Assembly: GCA_963565915.1 (NCBI GenBank)
Contig: OY751488.1
Span: 62,001-126,000, forward strand
Length of the DNA: 64,000 nucleotides
Direction of reading: 5' to 3'
DNA from: Entoloma clypeatum
Lineage: Eukaryota > Basidiomycota > Agaricomycetes > Agaricales > Entolomataceae
The position numbers and the translations under genes are program-made. This document shows positions 12,935 through 26,306 of this stretch, one piece after another. The notes under the pieces were generated by a model. It worked only from the letters and a program-made list of their open reading frames with translations. It was not told the DNA's origin and did no database searches. Numbering within the stretch: position 1 is the stretch's first letter; every line of letters begins with the position of its first letter.

Positions 12935-14130
12935 GTTCGTCGCTGCTGAGGTGACCAACGACTGGATATCAAATCTACGTGTTGCTGCAGCGACGTTCTT
13001 CTCTTGCTTCTTAAGCTTTGCGAATGTTGGTGGAGAGAAGCAAAGCCGATCGTGGGAAGGATACACCTAATATAGCTCATGTCATCGTGCATGTGATCAT
13101 TTCAACATCGTCTTGAAACAATATCGTGAATAAACGAAACATTCCGTGATAACTTTCCCTCTTCTCCACCTCTATCTTTACCTCTCCGACTCCCTCGGCT
13201 ATTATTGGGTGTTGTCAGTTGATCACCGCAGCTACCGTTCTGTTCAACCAACGACGATTAACGATCAACAATGATCAACGATGACGCATCATGGAGTTTA
13301 CCCCCGATGCATCCGATCATGATACGTGGTGTTTACTCCCGGTATCCACTCATTGACGATCTCTCTGATGCCTACACGCTTTCTTTCGCATTACTAACGA
13401 TTTTTCCGCTACAGATCTACTGATGTAACATCACCACTGCGGCATGCCGATGAACGACGAAGTGCCTACTCCACGGCGCGTGATACACAGACGAAAATCG
13501 TGTGAACGCGACCAACGCTAGCAGCCACTCCACAGGTTAGCAGAAGGTCAGTTAGCAGAGACTTTCCCATCCACCCGCTGACTTCGGCCAATCTGGCCCA
13601 TCAGGCGCAAATGCGGAATCCGCCGACAACAAATTGACACAGAACATCGACCAAGCGAATGGACGCAGAACTGTGACGAGTGAATGGACAGCGGGTGGTT
13701 CGAACTGTGAACAAGCCTGGTAAGTCCCCTGTTTACCCTCACAACAATGCAGCTACAACCCCCCAGCAGCACCATGACCATGTGGCCACGCCCATTGACA
13801 CATACCCCGCGTCTGCCACTTGAACGACCGAAGCGGCAAATTAGCATATAATACGCTGACAACCCACACCGCTCGTCATGCGACTCATGCCATCGGGGCG
13901 AACGACAGACCAGTTTCATTAGGTTATCATGTATTGTACAACGAATTTCCAATCCGTGCTAACAACGGACGCCTATTTAACGTTGCGGAAAGTAGATTTC
14001 AAATTTACTTTCCGTATACCGTTCTTACGATCGTATGCCGTCAATACGGCCGTCCCGTACCCGTTCGTTCTCGAGAAATTGACGGCACGGTGGCGTTATG
14101 GACTCAATGTATCCAAAGCAGACTACACAT
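12935..14130. other. GCN1 upstream region and spacer
   Basis: This 1.2-kb spacer separates the GCN1 start from the end of the OrsD-like gene. Around 13,240-13,330 are several short ACGATCAAC/GATCAACGATGA-type repeats. No coding signal or RNA gene was recognised. It presumably includes the GCN1 promoter. Confidence 0.5.
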
Positions 14131-17100
14131 CTACTCCTCTCCTGAGTCGGTGCTAGTGATCCTTTGCAGGGCCGTTTTGCAACTTTCTGCTGTGACATGG
14201 CGAAATGTTCTGAGCGCGTCATGTCCTCGGGCGATACTATGTTGGTGAACTCGCTGATTGAAAGCCATCCACGCCTTTGGTCGATTGTCTTTCATCTGCT
14301 TAATTGTTGCAAGGACAAGGGCAGCAATTTGTGACTCCATCTGCAGATAAACTGCGTCCGCTGCAGGGAATAGTTCCAGAGAACCTCCACTCCATTCTTC
14401 GAGTGCCAGGCAGATCTAGGCCGTATAATCAGTTGGGAACGTCTGAGTCCTCGCAAGTTTCATACCAAAATAACTGCGGTCGCGGGATATCGGGCGTCAT
14501 ATCCCTGCACAGGAGGAAGGGACATTACTGGGGGTTGTGTTCTGCCATATAGCAAAGCTGATGTTACGGTCACCAGGACTTGATCACCAATAGGGTGCAT
14601 GGGGTCTGCAGGCTGCTTTCTGTTATCATGACTATCTTGGTTCTGAATGGAAGTGCTTATGAGAGAAGGTCATAACTGCCGAAACAGCACCAACCTTGGT
14701 ATGTGTTGCCAAAAATTGCCAGGTGTTCAAGAGATTCTCAACACGCCGTGCGCATGCTGATGCCTTCAAGCCAGCCAGCTCATATTCTTGCAGTACCAGG
14801 TGCCGAGCGACATCCAGGGCATAATACCTATTACCTTCGAGGTTGTCTACGTTGTGGAGAAAACCATATCGACTAAAACCATGGTCTGGCAGGACGAATC
14901 CGAGCCAAGCCTGCAACGTATGGCTGACGGCAAATTGGCCGTTCATCGAGACTCCTGTCGCGCGCTGGATTTCATTTCGAGCGTAATGCGTGTTTTTAAC
15001 TGCTTCTGTGTGCTGGCCTTGGGCCACAACGGGTGCGGCTGATGTACCCCCCAAAACGGACAAGCCCGGAAAGCATTGCTCCAGGATCGCAGTAAAGATA
15101 TGCCGCTGAACTCGAGCCTCGAAAGGAAGGACATCGGAGGATTTCAGACACATGTTGACAAGCGCCGGCGGGTAGATGTAATGTGAAAGTTTTCCCTGCT
15201 TGGCCATCTGGACAAAGATATAATGCCGATGTTCGAATGTTGGAATACCAAGCTCTTCGAGCATCAAAATCTCAAGAGGTCAAACAATTCCCAGATATGC
15301 GACCAAAATTAATCCGAGATGGGGAACAAGTGCGAAGAATGCGTCGCAAACTCCTTTGTCGCGTTGTTTCGCTATGGGATTTCCGATGTATACAAGGTCA
15401 TTTCGGAGTTTTCGCAAGTTCCGCGCATTCTGCCCAACCCTGCGATACATCAATTCGCCACTCTGCCACGCACGTGGAGGGACGCCACATGTGTGATAAA
15501 GGTGCGGTAATAAGCATTCCCCAAGAAAGGTTTGAGAATGACGCAGGAAGCCCTTGGCATTCTCGTGATGAATGGAACCGTTCTTCTTGAAAATTGCCCT
15601 TTTCGGATCCTCCTTGTTTGCAAGGGCTTCTTTGAGCTGTGCCACATATGGTCGGAAAAGCTGTTTGTTGACTTCACGGTCGAAAATTGACACAGGCGAA
15701 TCGGCTTCGTCCTGGACAAAGGCGAGCTGGAAGTTTGAGATGTCCGTGCCATTCAGGAGTTCCTTGAACAGGGACTTTAGATTGTCGGCCTCTCGGGCAA
15801 TCGCACTTCTCATTTCATGGAGATTAATCTCTTTGCAGCGAAGATGCGACCAGGAGAATGTAAACGAAGCACCAGTAGAGGACCAGTTGATCGCAATATT
15901 GCCTTTCTCCCCTTTTGAAATATCTTTTGTCTTGGCCCACCACGAATAGATGCGTGACATCTCGGTCCCAACGCGTTCAGGAGTAACAGCCATCCACATG
16001 GCATGCTTGTCTAGGATGCTGTATGACGAGTCAGATCTAGTCAGATTCTGCGCATTACGGAGGCCTGACATATTATCTTACCTCAAGATCTTATCCTCGA
16101 GGGTGTTTTCATCCTGAAGAACAGCCTCGTAGTCAGCAGCAACATTGTCCCAACTACCAATCTCGTCGGAAGTCGTAGTCATGGACTGGCTTTCTGAGTC
16201 TGGCCCATCCACATCGATTTTGATGTTCTCTGAGTCAAAGGCCTCGTCTAGGGTACCTTCTCTAGGCCCAGTGAATTCTAGTTCCAGTTCTTGATCTTCA
16301 AGATCTTGAAGGTCCTCCAAGTAGCCCTCCTTATCATTCTCGTACTCTCTCTCCTCTTCATCGACCGGAACATGCTCTAACAATGTGTATTCGCCATCAG
16401 GACCACCTAACCAAGCGACATGAACGAGGACGGAGAAACCTGTCCTCTGGACTATTGCATAAATCTGCGTGATAGTGTTGGCCGGTGCGAAGTAGTAATC
16501 CCTTCCTGGTATCATTGCTGAGAAGATGAGGGATTGTTCAAGGGCTGTCGCTACAGCAACTTGTGTGCTCAGAGAGCATGTGAAGCAACTGTACAAAAAT
16601 CGATGAAAAACAGGTGCCATGATACTAGCTTCTGCTTTTTCACCGAGTTTGAAATAGTCGAACAGGATTGCGAAGTGGGCGTGTTGTTTCTGGGTCAGCT
16701 TTGGTTTGAAGGTTCCCAGCTTCTTCGTCATCTTCTTTTCACTCAGGATCCAGAATCGGGCTATCATTGCAGTGAGCCGGAAGCCAACTGAGCGGTACCT
16801 CCTGAAGGTCGAGGGGATCAAATTACGGAACTTGGCCTGAGTTCTAAAAGATCATATTTGAATCGAACAAGCTTAAGAGCCGCGGGAATGAATAATTACT
16901 TACCCTTTGGTCAAAACACGGCGAACAATTTCGTTACATTTGTTAACCAGTTCGTTGGCATCCGATAAATATTGCGGGATAACCTGGTCATAGAGGACAC
17001 TTAGCCCAAGTTCAACGAGCCTCCCGATGGAACCTTCAGGCCAGCAGTGAAGCATGGGCTTCGATGGTAGGTTTATCAATTGTCTCAACGCGGAATGAGA

Positions 17101-19157
17101 TGCATTTAGGCTTTGAAGATATGGGATCCACCCAAGGCCCCCTTTGTCGAGATATTCCGGGAGATGATATCCCAGATCTGGCTGCGTCGTCTGAGAAGAT
17201 GGTTCCGAAGAACCCTCAAGTGCATTATCCAGTGTGGGGGGGCAGAAATCCGGGATAAATCCAATACGTATGGCGCGATTGAGGGGCGAGTTGAAGAAAA
17301 GAGTGGTGGCGTAACATGGTACTTGCGACTTCGCCAATGCTCGCAACCCATCACACTCGGGTTTTGGGAGCTCCAAGGACTGCAGTTGTTCCTTATCTGG
17401 GAAGACGTGGTCTTTGCTTCTCCTCAGCTGCTCCCTAGCCCACTTCAAGCACGGCGAGGAACCAGAATCGACCCAATGCTTATAGAGGCCCAAACCGGGA
17501 CGAAGCGGACTATGGACTCGCCACCTTTGGCAATGAGGGCATTGCACACATAGCTGGGGGGCTTTTAATCCTGGAATGAGAGCATGTAGGCGTAAGGATG
17601 ATAGACTGGCAGAAAGTGCATCCTGCGTTTGAAGAGGATGGATCTTGAAAGATTTAGCAACGTGGTCAATGATCCCCGGAATCTTGACATCGGAGCGCGA
17701 CAGCGCTACCTTATGATGACGACGGAGATGATTCTCGCATTCACCCAGTGGTACAATACAGCTATGATCGGGACAGACGATCGCATTAAGAATGGGCGAG
17801 AAGTACATGCCCTCCAGAAACGATAGAAGGCCGCAGGATGAATTGACTTGTGCACCTTTAGACACCCTAGCATCGAGCTCATGACGGCACCAATGCCGCT
17901 TGTTTCCCCAGATGAATCCACGACGAGGATCCCTCTGGAAAAGAAGAGAAGGGTTTAACCGTTGGCTGACAGTGATAATATTGCCGATCGGTGCGAACGG
18001 GTTTGGCGGAAGTTGGGAAAGTTCCCCCGAGTCGTCGCAATGCTCGGCAACATCAACAAGATCCGCATCGGTGGAGCGCGCGGGCGAACCCGATTCGATA
18101 ACCGTCCATGAGCTGGCATCTGTGACTATGTTACCATATGAGCCGATGTGTACCACGACGACAATTGTAGCAACTACCTATGTCTTGCGACATGTTGCCG
18201 GACTGGTCTCCTGACATTCTTTTTCTCGTGTGGCTGGAGTCGAGAGGTTCTGTCACGGTCGACGACTGTTCTTCGGAGAGTGTCTGAGGGAAATGCACCA
18301 GCGCTGAGTCTGGGGATTTGCGACCACAAGATATGACGCAATCCCCTCCACGAAGGAAGGAAGAAGAACATGGTACCGCCGATGCCGAACAGGTGCTTGC
18401 ATGATGCTTATAAGTTGTTGAGCTAGGATATAAGAACAAGGAAAAGAACTCCGGGACGTACTTCAAGTTCTTCTGCTGTTCTCCACTGCTGTGCACAGCG
18501 AATACAACAGAAGAAACCACCCTCGTTGATGCTCAGAATGACGTCCGTATGGGTTCCGCTATGTTTCAGGGGCGGGTAGGAACATCTTGCTCGGATCCTA
18601 GGTACGAGGGTAATTGACTGACGGCCGTTTGAAAGCAAATATGTATGGACCTACCAGGGGGCTGATCTTGAGAGGGAACCTCTAATCGCCTGTGAATTTA
18701 GTTCATCGCTGATGTCTGCAGATCGGGAGACTTCAACGTGTTCCTCTTTCCCAGTGCTGAGAACCGAGTAGGAAAACGGGGTCGCGGCCAAACATGTGCT
18801 TGCATGATCCTGTAAGTGAATTAATCCACAGGACGCGCTGAGAAGAATTGGTAATGTACTTTGATCTCTTCACCTATCTTCCAACATTGCGCACAGCGGA
18901 TACAATAAAAACCACCATCCTCGGTTTTTTCGAGAATAACCTCCACGGAAGGCTCCCCGGCATCGCGTCGCAGAGGTGGATAAAAGCACTTTATATGTTC
19001 CCTATGAGGTGACCAGATAATACGGTAATCTGGCGTAGTGTTTGACACGACGAATAGACACTTACTGGCTCAAACTCGATTTGGAAGCGCTACGTTTCCT
19101 TTTCTTGTGGGTCGCTTGAACTTCATTGTTAACGGTAATATTTTGCAAGGGGTCCAT
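14131..19157 (-). CDS. Zinc-finger/OrsD protein with telomere-helicase-linked domain, no helicase
   Basis: A multi-exon gene starting at the ATG at 19,155-19,157 (MDPLQNITVNNEV, then a basic KKRKR tract) and ending at 14,131. In order: zinc finger 1 (about 19,010-18,780) and zinc finger 2 (about 18,600-18,390). Both have the pattern C-x-YPPL ... GGF-x-C-IRC-AQ-x-W, then an intron, then HASTC. Next comes an OrsD/DUF3505-like region near 17,850-17,400 with a C-x4-C-x12-H-x4-H type finger (CPDHSCIVPLGECENHLRRHH). A long C-terminal region follows (16,820-14,131) containing GVPPRAWQSGEL and a segment ending AYLGIV. That region resembles what precedes the RecQ helicase in basidiomycete telomere-linked helicase proteins. 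No helicase motifs follow the stop. OrsD domains are known in high-copy fungal genes of unclear function. The protein may belong to a mobile element; domain names are from memory of the families. Confidence 0.65.
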
Positions 19158-19870
19158 AGTCGAATCGGGTAGTAAATGGTCCGAAGCTGACAAGCTGAAG
19201 TCGAACTACCCACATGGGTCAATTAGGTTTATGAAATTGGCACTATCGACGTACATGAGACCACAGGATACCGGTCAGGACAATGGAAACGTGGAAAACG
19301 GATTGAAGCCGAAACAATAGAAGAACTCCCGCCGTGACGCTTGACGTCGAACTTGTCAGCCTTGAGAGGAAGGCGCCAGCGAATTACTCTAGTCAGGGTT
19401 AATAGACATCGCTTAAGTAGTGTAATCAATTGATGACACAATTGGATAGACAGTGCGTCCAATTCGTAGACTGTGAGGCCAACATATGTGCCTGAGGCCT
19501 CGAAGTATGACTCGAGAGCGTAGCTATAGCTGACTGTGCATGTGAGGCCTTGAGGTGGGTAAACGTAGTAGTATGCTATCAGATCAAAAAATCGTTGTAA
19601 AACCAAACAACGACATACCAGATCGATCGTCAATTTCTTGTGGTGCCTCCAGTCGTGCGCTTCCCTTGCCCCGCTCCTCGGCCTCTAACCTCGCTCTCGG
19701 TCTTCGCGGCCCTTGAGCGATCGGGACCCAAGGATACGGACGTCTTTCACGAAGACAGTTGGGAGTTTAACGTTTAACGTTCAACGTTCGTCTTTCAATA
19801 CTAGCACTGGCACATTCCGATCGGGCTGTTCAACCAGCTGGTCCGCAAACTCGCCGCCCTAGAATCAGCT
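19158..19870. other. Upstream region of the OrsD-like gene
   Basis: About 700 bp with no recognisable gene. An AACGTT-rich patch (GTTTAACGTTTAACGTTCAACG) lies near 19,765-19,790; a similar patch recurs near 28,594-28,640. It probably holds the promoter of the gene starting at 19,157 and the degraded 5' part of the ABC transporter relic to the right. Confidence 0.45.
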
Positions 19871-19879
19871 TAAGTTTCT

Positions 19880-21745
19880 TAAGTAAGTGCCGCGCTACCG
19901 AGTAAGTCGTTTACTGACATATGTGCCACAGGTCGTTTCCCGTTCCGCATCGCGGAATCAAACCACGACGTTCACAATCGGACCCTCAGATTCCACATCA
20001 TCCTGCGCATATATTCCCCGCAACCCGGGCAAATCTCTTTTGACACGCGCGTGGACCTCGATGAAATGAATACATTTGTTTATCATAGGCGGCCAGGGAT
20101 AGGAAGAGCATGGGCGAGGTGTGCGGTATGTCAAACTCCGTCATACCTTGCATTGCCTATAACCCCGCTTTTCAGGTGGAGCAATTTTTGCTGTCGATGT
20201 ACGTACCGGGTGCCAGGCGCTCATGGCCCAACGGCGGCACCAAACGATCACTCATCAGCACGTTTCTTGGACCAGCGGAGAGGATCTTGAGTGTGTTCTG
20301 AGGGATGTAGACGTGTTGAGCGAGCAGTCCTGACAACTGTGTCGCACTTCCTCTTCGTCTTATCCCGAATTCGGCCAGTTTCACGGGGTGCTGAACATTC
20401 CCCTCGGGCCGGGTATAATCCGGATGTCAGCATCGAGTCTCAACATCATGATAGTTCCAGAGGGACAGGCATCACGACGAGCGGAGGGCAAGGGCAACGC
20501 TTGGCCATCGTGAAGCTAGTTACGGGAATCTGTCCGTTTTGGCGCTGTCGTCTTCTTCCCTTCCAGGTCACTGACTTAACTTTTGGAATAGACAAAGCTA
20601 CTTCAACGCTGGATGAAGCCTCACATCTCACTGTCTTTGAACCTCTCAAAGCCCGGCGCCCAGGAGCAGGTCCACTGCTGCCTCGCGATATATCGACGGC
20701 CGAAGCATTGTCTTGTGCTGGTGACGACGACGGAGGCGAGTTCTGCGAGATGCTCGACGTTCAGCTTGGCATGGTGATGCTTCTCCCAAGGATCTTGACA
20801 CAACCTCTGCTCTAGTCGAGCTCGACCTTGACGGCAATATTGTCGGGGGGAGGGGGGGTACAACGGATCTATCCAGCATCAAACTTTCCTCAGTCTGCTG
20901 AGCCCTCCACTACCGCCATTCCTACCAACAGGAACGATCGGGTGGGCCGATTCATACCCACATCTGAACACCACGGCAAGCGCCGCCCTTCCAGGCTTCA
21001 GATCGATTCCCTCCTCTTCTCTTTCCCTCCATGCCGTCGAGTTGATAACAGTCGGAGCCTGCAGTTCACAACAACCTCGCCGTTCTCCGCCTAGGAGTTG
21101 ACGAGAGATTCGATGAGGTGTGGACACTTGCCACCTCACACAGACCCGCATGGCGCAAATACGCGGCGCACTGGCAAGATCGACAAAAGCCAGTCGAGGA
21201 GCGTTTCCCATTTGCACCTCCCGACCACTGACCCCAATTGTCCCTCCGTCATTCTTGGGCACAATGTTGTCCGCGTATGCCACTATTCCTCACAAACTCT
21301 TCCTCGTCTTCGGCTTCTTAATGTGCCTCCTTTCCGGTGGCATGACACCGCTCTTCTCCTTCCCCCCGCCCGTCTCGTCTCCACCGGCGCCCAGGCGGCA
21401 CCGTTCACGGCGTGGCAGCCAGTGACGCGCTCCTCCTCCGGCTCAAGTACTTCCCTGCAGCATGGCCTAGATCACGTCCCTTCACACGCGAGCGCTTTCG
21501 GTCGTGTTGTACCAGGACACAGCCCTGATCATCGCTCGGTGCCCGTTGTACGGGTGCTCGTGAAGGGCGGGAACGAGGGCGGTGTATAATCGTCGCCAAC
21601 ACGCTCGCTGTCGGGCTGGTGTGGGCGTTGGCGAGGGCCCACGCTGTTGACTTCAAAGCAGGGCAGCATCCACGAATTCATCATGAGACTGTCCAAAGCT
21701 ACGATCGCGAGAATCAGCGAGAACGCGGCTCTCACCTCTAGTGGC
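19880..21745 (+). pseudogene. Decayed STE6/MDR-like ABC transporter
   Basis: Translations in several plus-strand frames give the parts of one ABC exporter. Near 19,960-20,060 is a remnant Walker A region (TTTFTIGPSDS), followed in another frame by RIYSPQPGQISFD, the usual continuation. At about 20,485-20,640 is a degenerate signature and Walker B (GGQGQRLAI, then DKATSTLDEAS). Near 21,265-21,360 is a membrane segment (IPHKLFLVFGFLMCLLSGG followed by MTPLFSF). Near 21,540-21,640 is the loop VVRVLVKGGNE and a further membrane-like stretch. Frame changes and stops separate all of these, so no full protein is made. The second transmembrane part and loop resemble the a-factor pheromone exporter group (STE6-like) of basidiomycetes. 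The subfamily is an inference. Confidence 0.6.
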
Positions 21746-21990
21746 ACGTTTCGCCCAAATAACTAAAAGTCGGTGCTGGAGATAAAGGGAACACTGATTT
21801 TTCATCTACACGCATCCTAGGACTTTTTACTTACGTCCAATACAACGAGTCAATGTACACATCATGAAATACTGAAACTAAATTCCGTGGAAAGCCCCAG
21901 CACTGACACTGATATGTATTCATCCTAACAACATACATCGTGCGGGTGTTAAGACAAGGGAAACGACGAGATAGAAATGAGCTACTGAAG

Positions 21991-24591
21991 TCAATCTGAA
22001 TCCTCTGAAACAACGATATCGGACTCTTCGCCTTCTACCTGGCCTGTTTCATCTGAATCCTCGGAAAGGCTTCCCACCGAATCAAGAATTGCCTGGCTGA
22101 GCTCAATGACCCGTAGCCACTTTTTGTCACTCAGTCCATGGCGACCCGAAATCTCGACAGCATAAGCTTTGGCCTTCAGATCCCATTTCTCCTCGAAAAA
22201 GCTCCCTTGGTTCTCCAAAGCCAGCTTTTCACCAGAGGCCCAAAGACTATATCCACGTTCGCACTAACATCCATCCGGGTCAGTCAAATACTTGGATAGG
22301 AATGAAATTGACACACCGCTGCAGCACATAGTCCCAATGCAGCCGTAGGCTTCCCATATGAGGTGTTCACCTTCCGGGTGGCCCACAGGTGATATGCGAA
22401 AACCTTGATTAATTCCTCTGACCGGTAAGCTCCTTTTTTCTTCTGGGTTTCATGATGGTCAGCATGGTTTAGGATGAAATTGATGGGCATGTTTTACCTC
22501 CATGTCCTTATAAACAAACCGACGAGAGCCAACAAGCTGTACGTGCATCGCTATTTCCTTTGTCGACGAACCACGCATCTTTTCTTCAAAAAAGCTGTCA
22601 ATAACGCTCAAGGCACGTTCGCCGATTTTGCTTCGCCAGCTTGTCAAAGCTGTGGACGCCTTCGGGGGTTAGGACATTGATGTGTAATCCCTGAAGAAGG
22701 TTGGTGCCACACTTACCATTGATACAACATCGGTACAAACAGATATGTGTGGAAGCTCTTTCTCGCAGTGTTCCTTGACGATTTTCTCGATCTCAGAGGT
22801 GTTGCCCATGGTCAGTTCTGTTTGCGCACCAGCCCAGCCAAGAATTGCAGGCGCAATCATATTTTTCCATATCTCGAGGTCGGACCCCCCCAATAATTGG
22901 GGCACTGGAATATGCTGAAGTACCCAGAATCCGGTAAGTTCAATGCTGTAATCAAGAAGAAGAAGCGAACCGTCTTGGAGATTTGGCATCCTATTGTCTT
23001 GTTTCTTTCGTGCTCGAAGAAGGCTGCTTTCCCGGAGCCTTTTACCAAAGAACTAGCCTCACTTTCTTCTGGCTGTCTTTCTTGAGAGATGGGAGGCTCG
23101 CCGTTGATTTTAACCCCGCCGCTGGCATCCTGATCATGGGTTGCATTTTTTTGGTCGATAATGGCTTCAAGGGACCTTGATTGGTCTTGCATCACTTCGG
23201 GTCCATTCTGCGACGCCAGATCATCCTCCTAAGACGAACCTCAGCGTTGGAGAAAACTTGCAACAACACTGCCTCACCGAAAGATGATCCGCAGTGGGGG
23301 CGGTTTTTTCGTTCTTTCGTCTTCCCTTTGGGGATTCCCAGAGCTCAGATTTCCTGAGTTTGGATACTAATTGAAGCATTTTAGTACGGTGGTAGAAGTG
23401 AACGAGACACAGTTTACCTTGTGCTGCTTGTTCTTGTCCCGAATCATCAGAATCGGGGATCACAATCACGCGCCGTGATTCAACCTGGGGTACCTGCTCT
23501 GCTATTTTCTTATCGATTGTGGGTGCAAGGAATGCTCTTCTCGGGAGAGAGATATCTTGGTGATCTGAGGAAGGTTTAGCACATGAGGAAACGAGGATCG
23601 GAGTCATTACCTTCATTTCGTTCTTTGCCTTTGTAGCTGATAACCGGCTGGCGTTGGCGTGCTCGAAGCACATGTACACCCCCTCCGGAATCTTCCAAGG
23701 CACTTATTCCAATGGTAGAGTTCTCCTTGATATTGCTTGAACCTGATTTTGGAACCGATGAGCAAAATGGTCTGAAAAAAGTAGAGTCATTCACTTCGTT
23801 CCTGTTCCATTATCTCGTCACTCATATCTCCGAATATAGCAGTAGGTGGCTGAACGGCCACAATTGGCAGGCACCCAGAGTTCACTTTGTTCAAACCCGA
23901 GCGCGAGGTTCGCGCACTATTGAAAAAAGCTCTTCCGAGAAGAGGTTGCCCTGTGGGATTGTAAACCGAAGATTCTGAAGCCTCACGCTCAGACGAGCTC
24001 CCCTCCAAACTCAAATTCGAAGTCTTTATCGCCTAAATGACAAGTGAGGTGATCAGTTGTTTTATTGGGGAAAAAACGGAACCTACATCGGATTTCGTGC
24101 CCTTCAACACATCTAGTTCCGCTGCTGGCAGAAGTTAATTGAGACGGCGACAAAAATGAGATACAAGAGGTCTTACCAAAGTCGTCGCCTTGTTCGCCTG
24201 CGCTTTCATAACCAGAGACCCGTCTTCTCTTGTGCGAGGAAGCTTGTGGCTTAGGGTCGCTGGAATCCTCATCTAATTGTGTGTTGATCATGTGCTCCAG
24301 CTGCGGGACAGTAGAGCCTGTTTGTGACACCACGAGGGCTGGTTTGTTTTTTCCTTTGCATGTTCTTGCATGAGTCTGCAGATTTTGAGCCTTGGCAACA
24401 TGATAGTTGCAATGGACACAATGAAAGCGTTGGTCAGCTTCGTTTCTGTCGACAAGAATTTGACCCGTGGGGTAGGCGCATCGTGTCCGTTGCCTTAGGG
24501 CAGATTAGCAATACTTGCAGGATGGTCTATGATGAGGGACGTACGTTTTTCGGGATTTTGTTTTAATTTGTTTTGGACGTTGGGTTGCTGA
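21991..24591 (-). CDS. DUF6532-like zinc-finger protein, 3' portion (split by hAT)
   Basis: This is the downstream part of a gene whose first exons lie at 30,337 to about 30,720, on the far side of a hAT-like insertion. In order: a Lys-rich linker (RPKQIKTKSRKT), an intron of about 51 nt, and zinc finger 2 at about 24,500-24,355 (C-A-YP ... RFHCVHC ... THARTC). Acidic/basic low-complexity exons follow, including KRRRVSGYES near 24,230. Then a folded C-terminal half (22,990-22,000) contains GKPTAALGLCAAAV and an acidic tail ending at the stop at 21,991-21,993. The GKPxAALALAAxAV-type motif occurs in very abundant TE-like proteins of mushrooms (DUF6532-like as I recall it). Its function is not known to me. 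Across the empty target site the reading frame is continuous with the upstream exons, so the hAT insertion appears to be the main break. Confidence 0.55.
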
Positions 24592-24599
24592 GCCGCTTG
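24592..24599. repeat. hAT target-site duplication, left copy
   Basis: GCCGCTTG immediately left of the terminal TACACTGGCC; the same eight bases follow the right end at 30,329-30,336. If the flanking A and T are counted, the direct repeat can be read as 10 bp (AGCCGCTTGT). Eight bases is the standard hAT duplication. Confidence 0.8.
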
Positions 24600-24910
24600 T
24601 ACACTGGCCACGGTTCGGTCCTCGAACCTCCGGACCGCGGTTCGGACCTGGACTGGACCCTAGGTCCGGGGTGCGGGTCCTTGCATCTGGCGGACTCGGA
24701 CCTCCTTAGAGGTCCAGGTCCAGAGGTGTGTTGGACCTGGACCGGGGGTTCGGACCTGCTGGACCCACCTCAGATTCTGATTAACTTCGGCAGTGTGTTT
24801 GACGTGTCGTGTGATCTCATTTACTCAACCATTTCTTCCACATATAAATACTGTACTTTCGAGACGGAAATGAAAAGAATCCATGCATGACCTACTCAGA
24901 TAAATTAGTA

Positions 24911-25460
24911 CTTCAACCCCTTGACACATAACAATATAAAATCGCACCATATCCGTGGAACGCTGGGCTGTCGTCTGCCTGGGCATTCAATCTACACATA
25001 GATGGCATGAATTTGAGATAGAAACGAAGGGAAACGAATAAGAACGCACCGAGTTGTGATTTATACATCACTTCAACCCCTTAACCCATAAAAATCGAAA
25101 ATCGCACGATATCCGCGAAACGCTGGGCTGTCGTCGGCCCAGGCATTTAATCTAGACATAAATGGGATGGATTTGAGATATAAATGAAGGGAAACGGATG
25201 GAAACTTACCAGGATATGATTTATTCTTTCCCATAGCCCCTGCACCCATAACAGCCCCAAATCGCGCCACACCCCGTAAGCTCCGGGCTCTCATCTATGC
25301 AGGCTCTTGATCTACACATAGTTGGGATATTTTTGAGATAGTAACGAAAGAAAACGAATGAGAACTCACTGGGATATGATTATCCCTCTCATCAGTCCCT
25401 TGAGCCACTGCAAGCCCGAATCATGCCGTACCCGGCTCTCATGAACCTGGTCCTTTAATC
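24911..25460. repeat. 160-bp minisatellite, about 3.4 copies
   Basis: Units start at 24,911, 25,071, 25,231 and 25,391, exactly 160 bp apart. Each begins with a variant of CTTCAACCCCTTGACACATAA and contains a GATAGAAACGAAGGGAAACGA-type core. The third copy is diverged and the fourth partial. A single reversed copy lies near 29,990-30,170 in the other arm of the hAT-like element. Confidence 0.8.
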
Positions 25461-25635
25461 TGCCAGTGTCCGATGTCAAAAAAAAACATCGGACATGGGG
25501 TGTGGAATGAGAGAGGATGGGTCAATGACTTCGTTGATCATGAATCATGGTTACCGAACGCGTCGACGCGGTCACGTGATCGGCAGACGTCTGATCAACG
25601 AACTCATCAACTTCCATTGGAAAGAATGGGACATA

Positions 25636-26306
25636 CTATGGGTGACCGGGTGTTGCAAAATCACCTAGTTATGCAAAATTTCTCCGATGGGCGCATTCCC
25701 GCATCTTGAGCAACTGATGTCTCATAGATCGGGAATCTTTAGGCACTTTAGGAGACCACTGTAACTTCGAAACATGACATTCCTGTCCCTCAATGAAATC
25801 AGAGCTGAAAAACCATGAAAAACCACGATTTTCGAGCTTGTTCTATCTTGGTAAAATTGATGTTTGAGCGGGCACCTTCATCCTTCGGGATATGATATGT
25901 TTTATTGTTATCCATCCTTAAAACAATTTCTCCGGGACAGAAACATGAGGTATACAAGACGTGGACACTCGTCGAATCTTGAGCGTGACAACAAAACTCA
26001 TCGAGCGTCGTATGGTTCGAACTCCGACAGGACCTCCCCCAAAGAGGCAGGAGGCTCTGCAGGGCGGAGACGTAAATTGTGATGTGACCCGAGTGTGACA
26101 TATTTTGCACAACCTAGTGAAAATGGTGTGCCAATTTCCTCCCGCTCCAGTTATTTTTCCTTGCCACATATCCTCAAGATCAAGTGGAGACAATTAAAGC
26201 CAGAAAGCCAGGCTGTACGACGGTAAAAGAATCAAGTCATTTGAGGCAGTGGATGTAGCACGATAAGCCCTCTTTAAAAAGTTTTGCAACACCCGGTCAC
26301 CCATAG
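25636..26306. mobile_element. TA-flanked MITE (Tc1/mariner-like ends)
   Basis: Terminal inverted repeats of about 25 bp begin CTATGGGTGACCGGGTGTTG at 25,636 and mirror it at 26,306. TA dinucleotides flank both ends (25,634-25,635 and 26,307-26,308). The element is 671 bp and I see no transposase. The TA target and short length fit a Tc1/mariner-derived MITE. Confidence 0.75.

Noticed and set aside
4253..13070. Plus-strand open frames across the GCN1 locus
   Set aside because: They are antisense shadows of GCN1 exons, with no recognisable domains of their own.
25467..25496. Hairpin TGTCCGATGT with an A-rich loop, considered as a terminator
   Set aside because: Factor-independent terminators of this kind are bacterial; the hairpin lies in non-coding TE sequence with no gene ending there.
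25980..26040. Possible tRNA gene because of GGTTCGAACTCC resembling a B box
   Set aside because: No A box at the right distance, no acceptor stem pairing and no anticodon arm could be folded; it lies inside a MITE.
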